Source: a bacterium
GTDB lineage: Bacteria; Desulfobacterota; Desulfocorpusculales; Desulfocorpusculum
Direction of reading: 5' to 3'
Assembly: GCA_037481695.1 (NCBI GenBank)
Contig: JBBFLE010000005.1
Span: 62,001 to 126,000 of the forward strand
DNA length: 64,000 bases
A program made the position numbers and the translations under genes. Within the stretch, counting starts at the first letter, position 1; each line of letters opens with the position of its first letter. Positions 43,575 to 53,242 of the stretch are shown piece by piece. The notes under the pieces are model-generated. The model made no database searches, was not told the origin of the DNA, and saw nothing but the letters and a program-made list of their open reading frames with translations.

Positions 43575-43997
43575 TCAGAAAGGGATATCATCATCGGGAT
43601 CCATGGGCGGCTCGGTAGGAGGCAGCGGAGGGGGCTCCTCCTCCACCCGTCCTTGTTCGGCTCCTGCCGGTGAAAGCATTTGCATATGGGAGGCCACTAT
43701 TTCCGTAGTCCAGCGGCGATTTCCATCCCGGTCCTCCCACTCCCTGGTCTGTATACGGCCCTCAATATAGACCAGTCTTCCCTTGGAGAGATACTGGTCG
43801 CAGATCTCCGCCAGTTTCCCCCAGGCCACTATTCTGTGCCACTCGGTCTTTTCCTCCCGCTGTCCCTCCCGGTTGGTGCGAGGGGGTGCGGAGGTGGCCA
43901 ATCGGAAGGTCACCACAGGCATTCCGCTTGCAGTGTATCGTTTCTCGGGATCTGCACCCAGTCTTCCCACAAGAATCGCCTTGTTGACGCTGGCCAT
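43575..43997 (-). CDS. ssb: Single-stranded DNA-binding protein
   Basis: 140 residues: OB-fold from residue 1 to about 110 ([45 protein letters not shown]), a Pro/Glu-rich linker and the acidic C-terminal tip DPDDDIPF that recruits partner proteins. ATG 43997 follows GGAG by seven bases. Essential for replication and repair. Confidence 0.96.
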   Translation of the reverse strand: MASVNKAILVGRLGADPEKRYTASGMPVVTFRLATSAPPRTNREGQREEKTEWHRIVAWGKLAEICDQYLSKGRLVYIEGRIQTREWEDRDGNRRWTTEIVASHMQMLSPAGAEQGRVEEEPPPLPPTEPPMDPDDDIPF

Positions 43998-44137
43998 GGC
44001 CCTTCTCCAGGTGGGATATGCCCCGGGGCTGAACCCCACGGCATCATGATCATATAACACCTTTTGGCCTGATTGGCAATTCCCCATTTGGAACATCCGG
44101 GATGCTTTGATTGACCCACCTTTGGGGGTTTCCTATA

Positions 44138-44869
44138 ATGGCCCTGAATCCGGGAGGTTTTGGTTTGTTTAGAACCGTTTTTGTGAACCTCAACATTCTT
44201 CTGGCCTTCCTCACCTTGGCCTATCCCAGGGTCGTGCTATCCATCCTGGATCCCTCAGGGGATCTTGCCCACAAGGTGGCTCGGCTCTGGGGCAGATGGA
44301 TACTGGCTTGTGCGGGAGTTCGAGTCAGGGTGCGGGGAAAGGAGAATCTGCTTCAGGGGCGTCCCCAAGTTGTTTTCAGCAACCACTCCAGTTACTTCGA
44401 CGTGTTTTGCCTCTTGGCTCATCTGCCTATCCAGTTTCGCTGGCTGGCCAAGGAAGAGCTATTCCGCATACCCCTTTTCGGCAAAGCCATGCACTACGGC
44501 GGCTACCTTCCCATAGACAGATCCAACCCCAGGAGGGCTCATCGCAGCATGGTTGCGGCCGCCGAGAGGATAAGGGCCGGCACATCCATAATAATCTTCC
44601 CCGAAGGCACCAGGAGCCCTGATGGGAAGCTCCAGGAGTTCAAGAGTGGAGGAGCCATCTTGGCCATAAGGGCTCAGGTCCCCGTTGTGCCGGTGGCTGT
44701 CATGGGCACCCATTCCATAATGCCCAAGGGCACCCTCAGGGTCAAACCAGGACCTGTGGAGATAAGGATAGGAGAGCCCATCCCCACTGAAGGGCTGAGC
44801 CAGAAGCACAGGGAAGATCTGCTTCTCAAGGCCAGGCAGAGCATATTGAAGTTGATGGAGGAGGGTTGA
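44138..44869 (+). CDS. plsC: 1-acyl-sn-glycerol-3-phosphate acyltransferase
   Basis: 243 residues. N-terminal membrane segment, then the acyltransferase domain with the HX4D motif in NHSSYFD near residue 84, the FPEGTRS block near 159 and VPVVPVAVMG near 187. It makes phosphatidic acid from lysophosphatidic acid at the inner membrane. ATG 44138 has GGGGG about eight bases upstream; a TTG at 44111 is in frame. Divergent from ssb; RNase J follows one base later. Confidence 0.92.
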   Translation: MALNPGGFGLFRTVFVNLNILLAFLTLAYPRVVLSILDPSGDLAHKVARLWGRWILACAGVRVRVRGKENLLQGRPQVVFSNHSSYFDVFCLLAHLPIQFRWLAKEELFRIPLFGKAMHYGGYLPIDRSNPRRAHRSMVAAAERIRAGTSIIIFPEGTRSPDGKLQEFKSGGAILAIRAQVPVVPVAVMGTHSIMPKGTLRVKPGPVEIRIGEPIPTEGLSQKHREDLLLKARQSILKLMEEG

Positions 44870-44870
44870 G

Positions 44871-46550
44871 TTGGACTTGGTGCCTAAAGACGATTCAGTG
44901 GCCTGGATTCCACTGGGGGGACTTGGGGAGATTGGGCTCAACTGCATGGCCCTGGCCTGCAAAGGCCGGATCATGCTGGTGGATGCAGGATCCATGTTTC
45001 CTGAGGAAAAAATGCCAGGTGTGGATGTGGTCATTCCTGATCTGCGTCCCATTCTCAAAGAAAATGGAGGGGTTTCAGGCATACTGCTGACCCACGGCCA
45101 CGAGGACCACATAGGTGCTCTGCCTTATTTGCTGCCTTCCATGCCTGAGGTGGTTCTTTACGGGACTCCATTCACCTTGGCCTTGGTCAAGGAGAAGCTC
45201 CTGGAACACAGGATTGATCAGCTTCCTCCCATGGTGGAGGTGCAGCCCGGGCAAAAGGTTAGGGTGGAGCCGTTTGAAATAGAGTTCTTGAGGGTATGTC
45301 ACAGCATTGCCGACGGGGTGGGGCTGGCCATTCGAACCCCCAAGGGGGTGATACTCCATGCAGGAGATTTCAAGTTCGACCCCTCTCCGGTGGGGGAGGA
45401 GCCTCTGGACATTCAAAGCTTCAGCAGATATGGGCAGGAGGGGGTGAGGCTGCTTCTGAGCGATTCCACCAACGTGGAGAGGCCGGGCTGTTCCATTTCG
45501 GAAAAAGAGATAAAGGCAAATCTGGAAGGTATATTCAGATCCTGTGATGGCAGGATCATAATTTCCACATTTGCCTCCAATGTGCAACGCATAAGGGAAG
45601 TGGTGGAGCTCACCCAACATTGCGGCAGAAGGCTCTATCTGAGCGGCCGGTCCATGGTTTCCATGGTAAGGCTGGCCGTGGAGTTGGGGCATCTTGAAAT
45701 CCCCCGGGGGCTCCTGGTGGATGCAAGCGAGCTGGGAGGGGTTGCCCAGGAGCGGCTGGTGGTGCTTACCACAGGAAGTCAGGGCGAGCCCCTTTCATCC
45801 TTGTCCCTCATGGCCACTGACAGGCACAAGTGGCTGAAGGTGGAGCCTGGAGATACGGTGATTTTCTCCTCCAGATTCATCCCGGGAAATGAACGGGCCA
45901 TTTACGGAATCATAAACTCCCTTTACCGCAAGGGGGCCAAGGTTCTGTACGAGCCCTTGGCTCAGGTGCATGTATCGGGCCATGCCAACCGTGAGGAACT
46001 CAAACTCATGATCAGGCTGACCAGGCCAGAGTATTTCGTGCCTATTCACGGCGAGTTCCGGCATCTGGTTCAACACAGGGACCTGGCCATGGAGGTGGGG
46101 GTAAGCCCGGACAAGGCACTGGTGGCCCAAAACGGCGAGGTTTACAGGATCAGCGATGGTGGCATAGACAGGGCTGGCTCGGTTTCGGCGGGCCGGGTAT
46201 ATGTGGACGGCAAGGGAGTGGGGGACATAGAAGAGGCGGTGCTGAGGGACAGGCAGCACCTGGCCGAGGACGGACTGGTGGTGGCCATGGTGGTGATACA
46301 CAAGGCCAGCGGGGAGGTTGTCTCTGGCCCTGAGCTCTTCTCCCGAGGGTTCATCTTGGAGGGAGAGGAGACACGCATGATGATGGAAGCCCGACAATTG
46401 GTGCTGAATGTGCTAAGAGAGGCCAGGGAGAGCTCCGAGGGTGAGAATCCCGAGAACCTGGAGGCTGAGCTGAGGGGGGTCTTGAGGCGCCACTTCTGGC
46501 GATCCATAGGAAGGCGCCCCATGATAATGCCAGTGGTAGTCCAATTGTGA
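44871..46550 (+). CDS. rnj: Ribonuclease J
   Basis: 559 residues of the metallo-beta-lactamase/beta-CASP RNase family that processes and degrades mRNA from the 5' end. Metal motif THGHEDHIGA near residue 72, further ligands in VCHSIADGVG and DAGDFKF-like HAGDFKFDP, beta-CASP block STFASNVQRIRE, and IHGEFRHL. It ends RRPMIMPVVVQL, the usual C-terminus. TTG 44871 follows GGAGGAGGG at good spacing, and the gene begins one base after plsC stops. Confidence 0.93.
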   Translation: MDLVPKDDSVAWIPLGGLGEIGLNCMALACKGRIMLVDAGSMFPEEKMPGVDVVIPDLRPILKENGGVSGILLTHGHEDHIGALPYLLPSMPEVVLYGTPFTLALVKEKLLEHRIDQLPPMVEVQPGQKVRVEPFEIEFLRVCHSIADGVGLAIRTPKGVILHAGDFKFDPSPVGEEPLDIQSFSRYGQEGVRLLLSDSTNVERPGCSISEKEIKANLEGIFRSCDGRIIISTFASNVQRIREVVELTQHCGRRLYLSGRSMVSMVRLAVELGHLEIPRGLLVDASELGGVAQERLVVLTTGSQGEPLSSLSLMATDRHKWLKVEPGDTVIFSSRFIPGNERAIYGIINSLYRKGAKVLYEPLAQVHVSGHANREELKLMIRLTRPEYFVPIHGEFRHLVQHRDLAMEVGVSPDKALVAQNGEVYRISDGGIDRAGSVSAGRVYVDGKGVGDIEEAVLRDRQHLAEDGLVVAMVVIHKASGEVVSGPELFSRGFILEGEETRMMMEARQLVLNVLREARESSEGENPENLEAELRGVLRRHFWRSIGRRPMIMPVVVQL

Positions 46551-46588
46551 AAAAAGGGTGGGGGATGCACCCTGGGGAAGTGGCTTAG

Positions 46589-48802
46589 GTGGCTCAGGAA
46601 AAGGCTTCGGGAACAGCCAAGATGCAGACCACAGCCAGAAGACTGGGCATGGAGCTCATGGGGCTTCTGCTTTGGGGGGCCTCGGCTTATCTGCTCATGA
46701 GTCTGCTTTCCTATTCCTCCGCGGATCCTTCCTTCAATCGCGCTGGAGGCACCGGGCCTGTGCGCAACTGGGGAGGGCTGGTGGGGGCATATGTCTCGGA
46801 TCTCTTGCTGCAGGCTCTGGGGCTGGCGGCCATGGTCTTGCCGGTTCTGGGCGCCTGGATGGGCTGGGGACATCTGAGGCTCAGAGGCTGGAGATGGGGG
46901 ATCCTGCAATGGATAGGAATGCTCCTGGGGCTTGTGGTCCTCTGCTCAGCCTTGCACCTCCTGACTGGGGCCTGGGCCGGAGGGGTCTCCATCAAGAGGG
47001 CTGGTGGGCTGGTGGGTTATCTGCTTTGTTCCACCCTCTTGGTTTACATGAATCCCGGGGGCACCTGGCTTCTTCTCCTGGTGTTGCTAAGCGTGGGAGT
47101 GCTCATGATGACAGGCACTGGCCCCTTGAGCCTGCTCAAGCCAGCTCTGGCCAGGCTCCAAGCTCAATGGGTAAAGCTCTGGGCTCGTCTCAGGCCGCCC
47201 AAGGTAGAATCTCCAGGCAAATCCATGGAGACGGCCAAAAAAAAGAAAAAGGACAAGACCAAATTGCAGGAGCCCGAGATCATAGAGCTTCCCCGCAAAC
47301 CGCCTCCCAAGGGGCGGCCTGTCCAGGATTCCTTTCCTTTTGCCGGCAAAGGGGCCTCCTATCGTTTCCCGCACCTTTCCTTGTTAGACCAGCCCCCAGG
47401 CGGGGAGATCCGCGTGGACAAGGAAAGCCTTCGCATGAACGCCCTTTTGCTGGAGCGCAAACTGGGGGACTTCGGGGTTCAGGGCAAGGTCACCGAGGTG
47501 CATCCCGGCCCCATAGTCACCCTTTACGAATTCGAGCCTGCGGCGGGGGTCAAGATAAGCAGAATAGTGAGCCTTCAAGACGATCTGGCCATGGCCCTCA
47601 GGGCCCTGAGCATCAGGATAATAGCACCCATACCTGGCAAGGCAGCCGTTGGTGTTGAGATTCCCAACAACAGGAGGGAAACGGTTTTTCTTCAGGAGAT
47701 ACTTGCCTCTGAAGCCTTCCAGAAGGCTCCCCACAGGCTCACCATAGCCTTAGGCAAGGACACTGTGGGAAGGCCTGTGGTGGCCAACCTGGCTTCCATG
47801 CCCCATCTGCTCATTGCCGGGGCAACGGGCTCGGGCAAGAGCGTATGCCTCAATGCCATAATAACCAGCATTCTGTTCAGGGCCACTCCCGAAGAGGTGA
47901 AGTTCCTGATGGTTGACCCCAAGAGGCTGGAGCTGTCTGTGTACAGGGACATCCCCCACCTGCTCCACCCTGTGGTGGTGGAGCCCAAGAAGGCGGCCGT
48001 GGCCCTGGGCTGGGCCGTAAGGGAGATGGAGAGGCGGTACAAATGGATGGAGCGGGCCGGGGTGCGAAACATAGACAGGTACAATGCCAAGATGGCCAAG
48101 GCAGCAGTCCCTGTCCAAGCACAAGATGGCCCTGAGGAGGAGCCGCTTCCACAAAACCTACCATACATAGTCGTGGTGATAGATGAACTTTCAGATCTGA
48201 TGGTGGTGGCCTCCAGGGAAGTGGAGGAGGCCGTGCTGAGACTTGCCCAGATGGCAAGAGCGGCCGGGATCCATCTGGTGGTGGCCACCCAGAGACCCTC
48301 GGTGGACGTGCTCACGGGCACAATAAAGATAAACCTGCCCGTGCGCATAGCCTTTCAGGTAACGTCCAAGTTTGACTCCAGGACCATCCTGGACACCCAG
48401 GGGGCTGAACACCTCCTGGGCTCAGGAGATATGCTGTTCTTGCCTCCAGGCACTGCCGGGCTTCAGAGGATCCACGGTGCTTATGTCTCAGAGGGAGAGG
48501 TGCGCAGGGTAGTGGATTTTCTCAAACAGCAGGCCAGGCCCAGGTACGACCCCACGGTACTTCAGGCTCCTGTAGCAGACTCAGAGGAGGAAGAAGAGGC
48601 CGAGATGGATGAGAAGTATCAAGAAGCCGTGGCCCTTGCCAGGAGGCTCAGGCAGATCTCCATCTCCTCCATACAAAGGCACCTTCGTATCGGTTACAAC
48701 AGGGCTGCCAGGATAATCGAGCGCATGGAGGCCGAAGGGATAGTGGGGCCAGCGGATGGGAGCAAACCCAGGGAGGTGTTGGTTAGATCCCTGGAGTCGT
48801 GA
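46589..48802 (+). CDS. ftsK: DNA translocase FtsK
   Basis: 737 residues. About four to five N-terminal membrane segments (20-170), a basic linker (a Lys-rich stretch near 215), then the motor: Walker A AGATGSGKS near 413, Walker B YIVVVIDELSDLM near 530, and the gamma winged helix (QISISSIQRHLRIGYNRAAR) that reads KOPS-type sites. It anchors at the division septum and moves chromosome termini for XerCD resolution. GTG 46589 is used; ATG 46622 is a plausible alternative. Confidence 0.95.
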   Translation: MAQEKASGTAKMQTTARRLGMELMGLLLWGASAYLLMSLLSYSSADPSFNRAGGTGPVRNWGGLVGAYVSDLLLQALGLAAMVLPVLGAWMGWGHLRLRGWRWGILQWIGMLLGLVVLCSALHLLTGAWAGGVSIKRAGGLVGYLLCSTLLVYMNPGGTWLLLLVLLSVGVLMMTGTGPLSLLKPALARLQAQWVKLWARLRPPKVESPGKSMETAKKKKKDKTKLQEPEIIELPRKPPPKGRPVQDSFPFAGKGASYRFPHLSLLDQPPGGEIRVDKESLRMNALLLERKLGDFGVQGKVTEVHPGPIVTLYEFEPAAGVKISRIVSLQDDLAMALRALSIRIIAPIPGKAAVGVEIPNNRRETVFLQEILASEAFQKAPHRLTIALGKDTVGRPVVANLASMPHLLIAGATGSGKSVCLNAIITSILFRATPEEVKFLMVDPKRLELSVYRDIPHLLHPVVVEPKKAAVALGWAVREMERRYKWMERAGVRNIDRYNAKMAKAAVPVQAQDGPEEEPLPQNLPYIVVVIDELSDLMVVASREVEEAVLRLAQMARAAGIHLVVATQRPSVDVLTGTIKINLPVRIAFQVTSKFDSRTILDTQGAEHLLGSGDMLFLPPGTAGLQRIHGAYVSEGEVRRVVDFLKQQARPRYDPTVLQAPVADSEEEEEAEMDEKYQEAVALARRLRQISISSIQRHLRIGYNRAARIIERMEAEGIVGPADGSKPREVLVRSLES

Positions 48803-48862
48803 TAACATGAAAAACAAATGTTGCTTGAAAAGCTCAGGGCCGGATTGCTCATCCAGGTGGAA

Positions 48863-48943
48863 GAGGGGAGCCTAACTCCTCTCTGGTAAAAGGGATGCTC
48901 AGACTCCTTTCCGTTACACCTTTTACTCGGCTAAGAGGAGAAG
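48863..48943 (+). other. Structured intergenic sequence upstream of lolA
   Basis: In the 228-base gap between ftsK and lolA two hairpins can form on the plus strand: AGAGG(G)GAG with CTCCTCT (48862-48882), and GTAAAAGG with CCTTTTAC (48886-48893, 48919-48926) closed further by CTCT/AGAG. It does not match a riboswitch or tRNA I know. It may be leader structure, an ftsK terminator region or a small RNA. Confidence 0.35.
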
Positions 48944-49030
48944 CAGTAAGGTTCGGTTGAGGATATCATTGGGTGGGCCTTGGTGATTTGATCATCATCA
49001 GCGATGGGGCCTGGGGACCTGTGAGGAGAG

Positions 49031-49738
49031 ATGCCAGTGAAGAGCCTTGTGGGGAGAGAGGCCAGGTTGATGGCCATTTTTGGGGTGGCTGTGATCTGTT
49101 GGCTTGCCTGCCTGGGATATGCTCGGGCCTGGAGTGTGGCGGAGCTTTTGGATGGGGTTCAAAAGAGCTACAAGAAGATAAGGGACCTGCAGGCTGACTT
49201 CCGCCAGGAGGCAACTCTTCCCATGTTGAATCGGGTCACCGAAGCCGGAGGAAGGCTGTATCTGAAGATGCCAGGCAAGATGCGCTGGGAATATCTGCAA
49301 GGCCAGGAAAAGCTGGTGGTCATCAACGAAAATACCATGTGGTTCTATGAGCCCAACGAGCAGCAGGTCACCATAACAGACCTCACCAAATTGCCCAACT
49401 CCCAGGAACTGCTCACCTTCCTGACCGGCATGGGAGATCTCAGAAGGGAATTCCTGGTGGAGGAGGCCCAAGCCCCTGTGGAGACCAAGGAAGGCTATTT
49501 CATGGTCAAGCTGCTGCCCAGGTCCAAGACCTCCCAGTGGACAACCCTGAGGCTCCTGATAGACCCGAGAAACTTTCACGTGGTCCAGACGGCCTTCGAA
49601 GGGATTCAGGGTGAGAGGACCGTGATCCATTACTCCAACATAAGCACAGACCTGGGCCTCCCCGAAGAGCTGTTTCAATTCAAGATTCCTGAAGGGGCCG
49701 AAGTGATCCACTATCCCGCAGAGGGAACCAAGCCTTGA
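49031..49738 (+). CDS. lolA: Outer-membrane lipoprotein carrier LolA family protein
   Basis: 235 residues with an N-terminal hydrophobic signal (MAIFGVAVICWLACLGYARA). The mature domain has the LolA hallmarks: LQADFRQEATLP, GRLYLKMPGKMRWEY, LVVINENTMWFYEPNEQQV, and LRLLIDPRNFHVVQ. It carries lipoproteins across the periplasm from LolCDE to the outer membrane. Start ATG 49031 or GTG 49037, after GAGGAG. It is followed by rimO with an overlapping TTGA. ftsK-lolA-rimO is a common gene order. Confidence 0.92.
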   Translation: MPVKSLVGREARLMAIFGVAVICWLACLGYARAWSVAELLDGVQKSYKKIRDLQADFRQEATLPMLNRVTEAGGRLYLKMPGKMRWEYLQGQEKLVVINENTMWFYEPNEQQVTITDLTKLPNSQELLTFLTGMGDLRREFLVEEAQAPVETKEGYFMVKLLPRSKTSQWTTLRLLIDPRNFHVVQTAFEGIQGERTVIHYSNISTDLGLPEELFQFKIPEGAEVIHYPAEGTKP

Positions 49739-51081
49739 AAGACAAGGGGCCTGCCACCAGGTTCCACATGGTGAGTCTGGGCTGTCCCAAGAACTGGATA
49801 GACAGCGAGCTGGCCGTGGGACACCTGCTCCAAGGGGGCTATGTGTGCGTTTCCTCCCCCCAAGAGGCGGAACTCATACTGGTCAATACCTGTGCCTTTG
49901 TACAAGAGGCCAAGCAGGAGGCTGTGGAAACCATCCTGGAGATGGCGCAGTGGAAGAACAAAGGAAGATGCAGGCATCTGGTGGTGCTGGGCTGCCTCCC
50001 CCAGAGATATGGACAGGAGCTCCTGGAGCTCATGCCCGAGGTGGATCTATTTCTGGGAAGCGGAGAGATACCTCACATCCTGAAACATCTTGGCTCCATG
50101 GAGCAAAAGGCTTTGAGCTCCTGTCACCTGAGCAGGCCTGGGTATCTGCTGGAAGAAGAGGGATTTTTTCTGCGTCCTGTGACAGGGCCCAGCGCATACC
50201 TGAGGATAGCCGAGGGATGCTCCAATTGCTGCTCTTACTGTGCGGTGCCCCTGATAAGGGGGCCTCTTAGGAGCAGAAGCCCCGAGTCTGTGGTGGATGA
50301 GGCCAGGTGGCTGGTGCAAAAGGGTATCAAGGAGTTGATCCTGGTGGCCCAGGACACTACTGCGTACGGGGTGGACCAAAGGGGTGAGAGCCTGCTGCCA
50401 GAGCTTCTTGAGGAGCTTGACCGGCTGGAGGGGCTCAGGTGGATCAGACTCATGTACGTGCACCCTGCTGGTGTGAGCCCAAGGCTCTTGGAAGTCCTCC
50501 ACAAGATGGTGAAGCTTTGCCCTTACGTGGATTTGCCCATCCAGCACATAGCCCCCAGGATCCTGAAGGAAATGAAAAGACGGGTGGACCCGCAAGGCAT
50601 AAGGAATGCTATTCGAGCCCTGAGGGAAGCTGTGCCCGGAATCCACATACGTACAAGCCTCATAGTGGGATTCCCGGGGGAGACCCAGGAGGAGTTTCTG
50701 GAGCTAATGGATTTTGTCCAAGAGACCCGTTTCCAATGGCTGGGCGCATTTGTTTACTCCAGGGAGGAGGGCACAGAAGCTGCCAGGCTCAAGGCCCAGG
50801 TGCCCAGAAAACTGGCTAAAAAGAGGCTTGGAGAGCTGATGGCGTTACAGAGGCGTATCACAGGGGAGCTCTTGGAAAGATGGGTGGGACAGGAACTCAC
50901 GGTCCTGGTGGAAGCCCGCAGGAGAAACACGCTTGTGGGCCGCTGCTCATTCCAGGCCCCTGATATAGACGGAATGGTGCTTCTGGGAAAGGGCAATACA
51001 CCCCTGGGTTGCTTTGCAAGGGCCCGCATAAGGGGCGTGAGGGGCTATGATCTGGTGGGAGTCTTGCTTCCTTTGAGCTGA
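49735..51081 (+). CDS. rimO: Ribosomal protein S12 methylthiotransferase
   Basis: 448 residues, radical SAM methylthiotransferase that modifies an aspartate of ribosomal protein S12. N-terminal UPF0004 domain with the RimO-type motif VSLGCPKNWIDSE and two more cluster Cys (NTCAFV, GCLPQRY). Radical-SAM CX3CX2C is in GCSNCCSYCAVP. A C-terminal TRAM domain (VLVEARRRNTLVGR to RGYDLVGVLLP) follows. TTG 49735 overlaps the lolA stop; ATG 49768 just before VSLGC is an alternative. Confidence 0.94.
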   Translation: MKDKGPATRFHMVSLGCPKNWIDSELAVGHLLQGGYVCVSSPQEAELILVNTCAFVQEAKQEAVETILEMAQWKNKGRCRHLVVLGCLPQRYGQELLELMPEVDLFLGSGEIPHILKHLGSMEQKALSSCHLSRPGYLLEEEGFFLRPVTGPSAYLRIAEGCSNCCSYCAVPLIRGPLRSRSPESVVDEARWLVQKGIKELILVAQDTTAYGVDQRGESLLPELLEELDRLEGLRWIRLMYVHPAGVSPRLLEVLHKMVKLCPYVDLPIQHIAPRILKEMKRRVDPQGIRNAIRALREAVPGIHIRTSLIVGFPGETQEEFLELMDFVQETRFQWLGAFVYSREEGTEAARLKAQVPRKLAKKRLGELMALQRRITGELLERWVGQELTVLVEARRRNTLVGRCSFQAPDIDGMVLLGKGNTPLGCFARARIRGVRGYDLVGVLLPLS

Positions 51082-51368
51082 TCCAGCTCCTGGGGGGACT
51101 GGGGCTTCTCAAATAGGGGCTCGTCCAGATCCAACACCTTGAGGGGGCTCTTGCCTGTGAACATCCGGATGATCTGGCCCACTGTGTAAGCGTTTCCCTG
51201 GAGCACCAGATGGCAATTGCGAAAGCTGCAACCGTGAAGTTCTGTGTCCCCTTTCTCCAGCACTATTATGCAATCCTCGAACTCACAATGCTCGAAGGCC
51301 TTTCCGTCCAGCTCTATTCTTTGCCTGCAAAACTTGGAGTTTTTTTGCCTGACCCTGTAATCTGCCAT
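51045..51368 (-). CDS. Conserved-looking small protein of unknown function
   Basis: 107 residues. The middle has repeated short beta-like blocks rich in Cys and Phe (GKAFEHCEFEDCIIVLE, LHGCSFRNCHLVLQG), like a short pentapeptide or right-handed helix repeat. The stop overlaps the end of rimO by 37 bases, tail to tail. ATG 51368 has only a weak ribosome binding site; the longer frame from 51530 looks non-coding. Function unknown. Confidence 0.65.
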   Translation of the reverse strand: MADYRVRQKNSKFCRQRIELDGKAFEHCEFEDCIIVLEKGDTELHGCSFRNCHLVLQGNAYTVGQIIRMFTGKSPLKVLDLDEPLFEKPQSPQELDQLKGSKTPTRS

Positions 51369-51456
51369 GATTTCTTCACCCCGTATGCTCCATAGTCTTT
51401 TTGCCCATGCTGGGTGGCCCAGCCGGGTTTTGCAACAGCAGTTCTTAAGGGAAATG

Positions 51457-51774
51457 CTACTCCCTTCCCACCAGTTCTGATAGGTCTTTTTCCCTGAGAA
51501 GACTTCTCTTCCATGACTCCAAAGATGCAATAGAGTAAGGAAGGAGCCTCAGAGAGAAGTAGGGCGGAAACAAGGGCAAGCCCACCATATCCCCAAAGAT
51601 GGCCAAAAAAAGCAGATCTTCCAAGGCGCGCCTTTCCCTTCTGAGCTCCAGGTCCAGCTCGTGCACTGTCATTCCGTAAAGGACCTCGCCCAAAGCCCTT
51701 CTGAAGCCGCGATACTTTTTCAAAACTTTATGGAAAATATGCTCAAGAGTCTCCAAAGAGATTCTCCACCCCAA
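51457..51774 (-). CDS. Small protein of unknown function
   Basis: About 105 residues, charged helical N-terminal half, then FLAIFGDMVGLPLFPPYFSL and a basic end (SWKRSLLREKDLSEL). The sequence is protein-like, but I cannot name a family. The start is uncertain: TTG 51774 is the longest option and lacks a good ribosome binding site. It follows the DUF169-CoaE gene on the same strand by 25 bases. Confidence 0.5.
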   Translation of the reverse strand: MGWRISLETLEHIFHKVLKKYRGFRRALGEVLYGMTVHELDLELRRERRALEDLLFLAIFGDMVGLPLFPPYFSLRLLPYSIASLESWKRSLLREKDLSELVGRE

Positions 51775-51799
51775 TGAAAGCCTGAGAGGTTTTAGCCCT

Positions 51800-53242
51800 T
51801 TAGGGGACCTGATTCCCTAATCTGTTTGATGACATGCGCTGCCTTTGGATCTCCTTGAGCTTTTCCCAGAGCTCTCTTACCTGTGCTCGCGTCTCATCCA
51901 GAGATCCATCGTTTCTTATGATGAAATCCGCGTAGCCCAGCTTTTCCTCTATGGGAAGCTGTGACTTGAGCATGGCCATTGCTTGCTCTTGGCTTATCTT
52001 GTCCCTTTCCATGAGTCTCTGGATCTGCATTTCCTCGGGAATGTACACCACCAGGAGCTTATGGCACTGGTACTGCATGTTGAGCTCAATCATCAGGGGG
52101 ACCACCATCTGAATGATGACATTGGGATCTCTTTGGGCAAAAACATTGACCTGGCGCAGGACCTCTTCTCCCATACGCGGATGGATGAAACTCTCCAGCT
52201 TCTTTCTCTTCTCCGCGTCTCTGAAAACGATCTCCGAGAGCTTCTTGCGGTCCAGGGTGCCGTCTTCCTTCAAGACCTGCTTGCCGAAATAATCCACTAT
52301 CTCCTGAAGGGCCGGCTGGCCGGGCTCCACCACCTTGCGGGCTATGAGATCGAAATCCACTATGGGTGCCCCCAGCTCGGCCAGCATGTTGGCCACCGTG
52401 GTCTTGCCGCTGGCAATACCTCCCGTGACACCCAAGAGGAGGCGGTTGTCATTTCCACGCAGGGCCTCCAGTTGCTCTATGGCCGCATAAGCCGCAGGAA
52501 AGGCACGGGAGATGTCCTGCTCGGCCCCTGCATAGCTTATGGGGTACCTAACACCTCTTCGATACAAGGTTTCCAGCCCCCTGAGGGCTTTTTCCACAAA
52601 AGAGGAAGGCATCCCCATCACCAGCTCATCGTCTTGGGCGTGTCCGTACCGGCGCTCCCCATAACAGGGGATGCTCAAGGAGGGTTTGCCCGTGAGGTAA
52701 CAGCGAGAGATGGCATCCGAGCAGGAAGACTCCCCGACGCAGAAGAACTGCATCACCTCGTAATCTTCGAACTGGAGGGCATTGATCAGCAGGATCATCT
52801 GGGCCGGATTGGCATAGATGAGCACGATGTCCGGCTCGAAGGGATTGTACACCAGAGGCGCCATGGCCACGGCCTGGTATTTTCCCAAGGGCACCCTAGG
52901 AATGGAGGCCTCGTACCTGCGGGCATCCTCTTTGGTTTTCACCCAAACAATGCTCCTGAAGGTGCCATCCTTGTAAATAGGGGGTGTGTCCTGAAGACCT
53001 ATGATGGAAGCACAGACCGGGGATACGAAGTCCTGAGCCTCAGCTCCCACTGTCCAGTCGAAGTTTCTGACCAGGTTTATCATCTGGCAGAGGGTGCTCT
53101 TGTGGGAGAGCCTTCGCAGGAAGGGGATCTGGTTCAAGGACTCCTTGTTTTCCAGAAGCTTGAAGGCCACTGGAAAGGACTTGAGCCTCAAGAGCAATTC
53201 CATACGCCTTATGAGCTTTTCCCAGTCGCGCCTGGCCTCCAT
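51800..53242 (-). CDS. coaE: DUF169 domain fused to dephospho-CoA kinase
   Basis: 480 residues. Residues 1 to about 255 form a DUF169-like domain (FPVAFKLL to GVRYPISYAGAEQ, with Cys-containing FFCVGESSCSD and CYGERRYGH). Residues 268-470 are CoaE: P-loop GVTGGIASGKTT, DFDLIARKVV, FIHPRMGEEV, and MERDKISQEQAM in the lid. CoaE phosphorylates dephospho-CoA, the last step of CoA synthesis. The fusion to DUF169 is unusual, since standalone CoaE is about 200 residues. No internal start with a good ribosome binding site is evident, so it is probably one polypeptide. Confidence 0.9.
   Translation of the reverse strand: MEARRDWEKLIRRMELLLRLKSFPVAFKLLENKESLNQIPFLRRLSHKSTLCQMINLVRNFDWTVGAEAQDFVSPVCASIIGLQDTPPIYKDGTFRSIVWVKTKEDARRYEASIPRVPLGKYQAVAMAPLVYNPFEPDIVLIYANPAQMILLINALQFEDYEVMQFFCVGESSCSDAISRCYLTGKPSLSIPCYGERRYGHAQDDELVMGMPSSFVEKALRGLETLYRRGVRYPISYAGAEQDISRAFPAAYAAIEQLEALRGNDNRLLLGVTGGIASGKTTVANMLAELGAPIVDFDLIARKVVEPGQPALQEIVDYFGKQVLKEDGTLDRKKLSEIVFRDAEKRKKLESFIHPRMGEEVLRQVNVFAQRDPNVIIQMVVPLMIELNMQYQCHKLLVVYIPEEMQIQRLMERDKISQEQAMAMLKSQLPIEEKLGYADFIIRNDGSLDETRAQVRELWEKLKEIQRQRMSSNRLGNQVP

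Noticed and set aside
48951..48965. GGTTCGGTTGAGG resembling a tRNA T-loop
   Set aside because: No acceptor stem, D-arm or anticodon arm can be folded around it.
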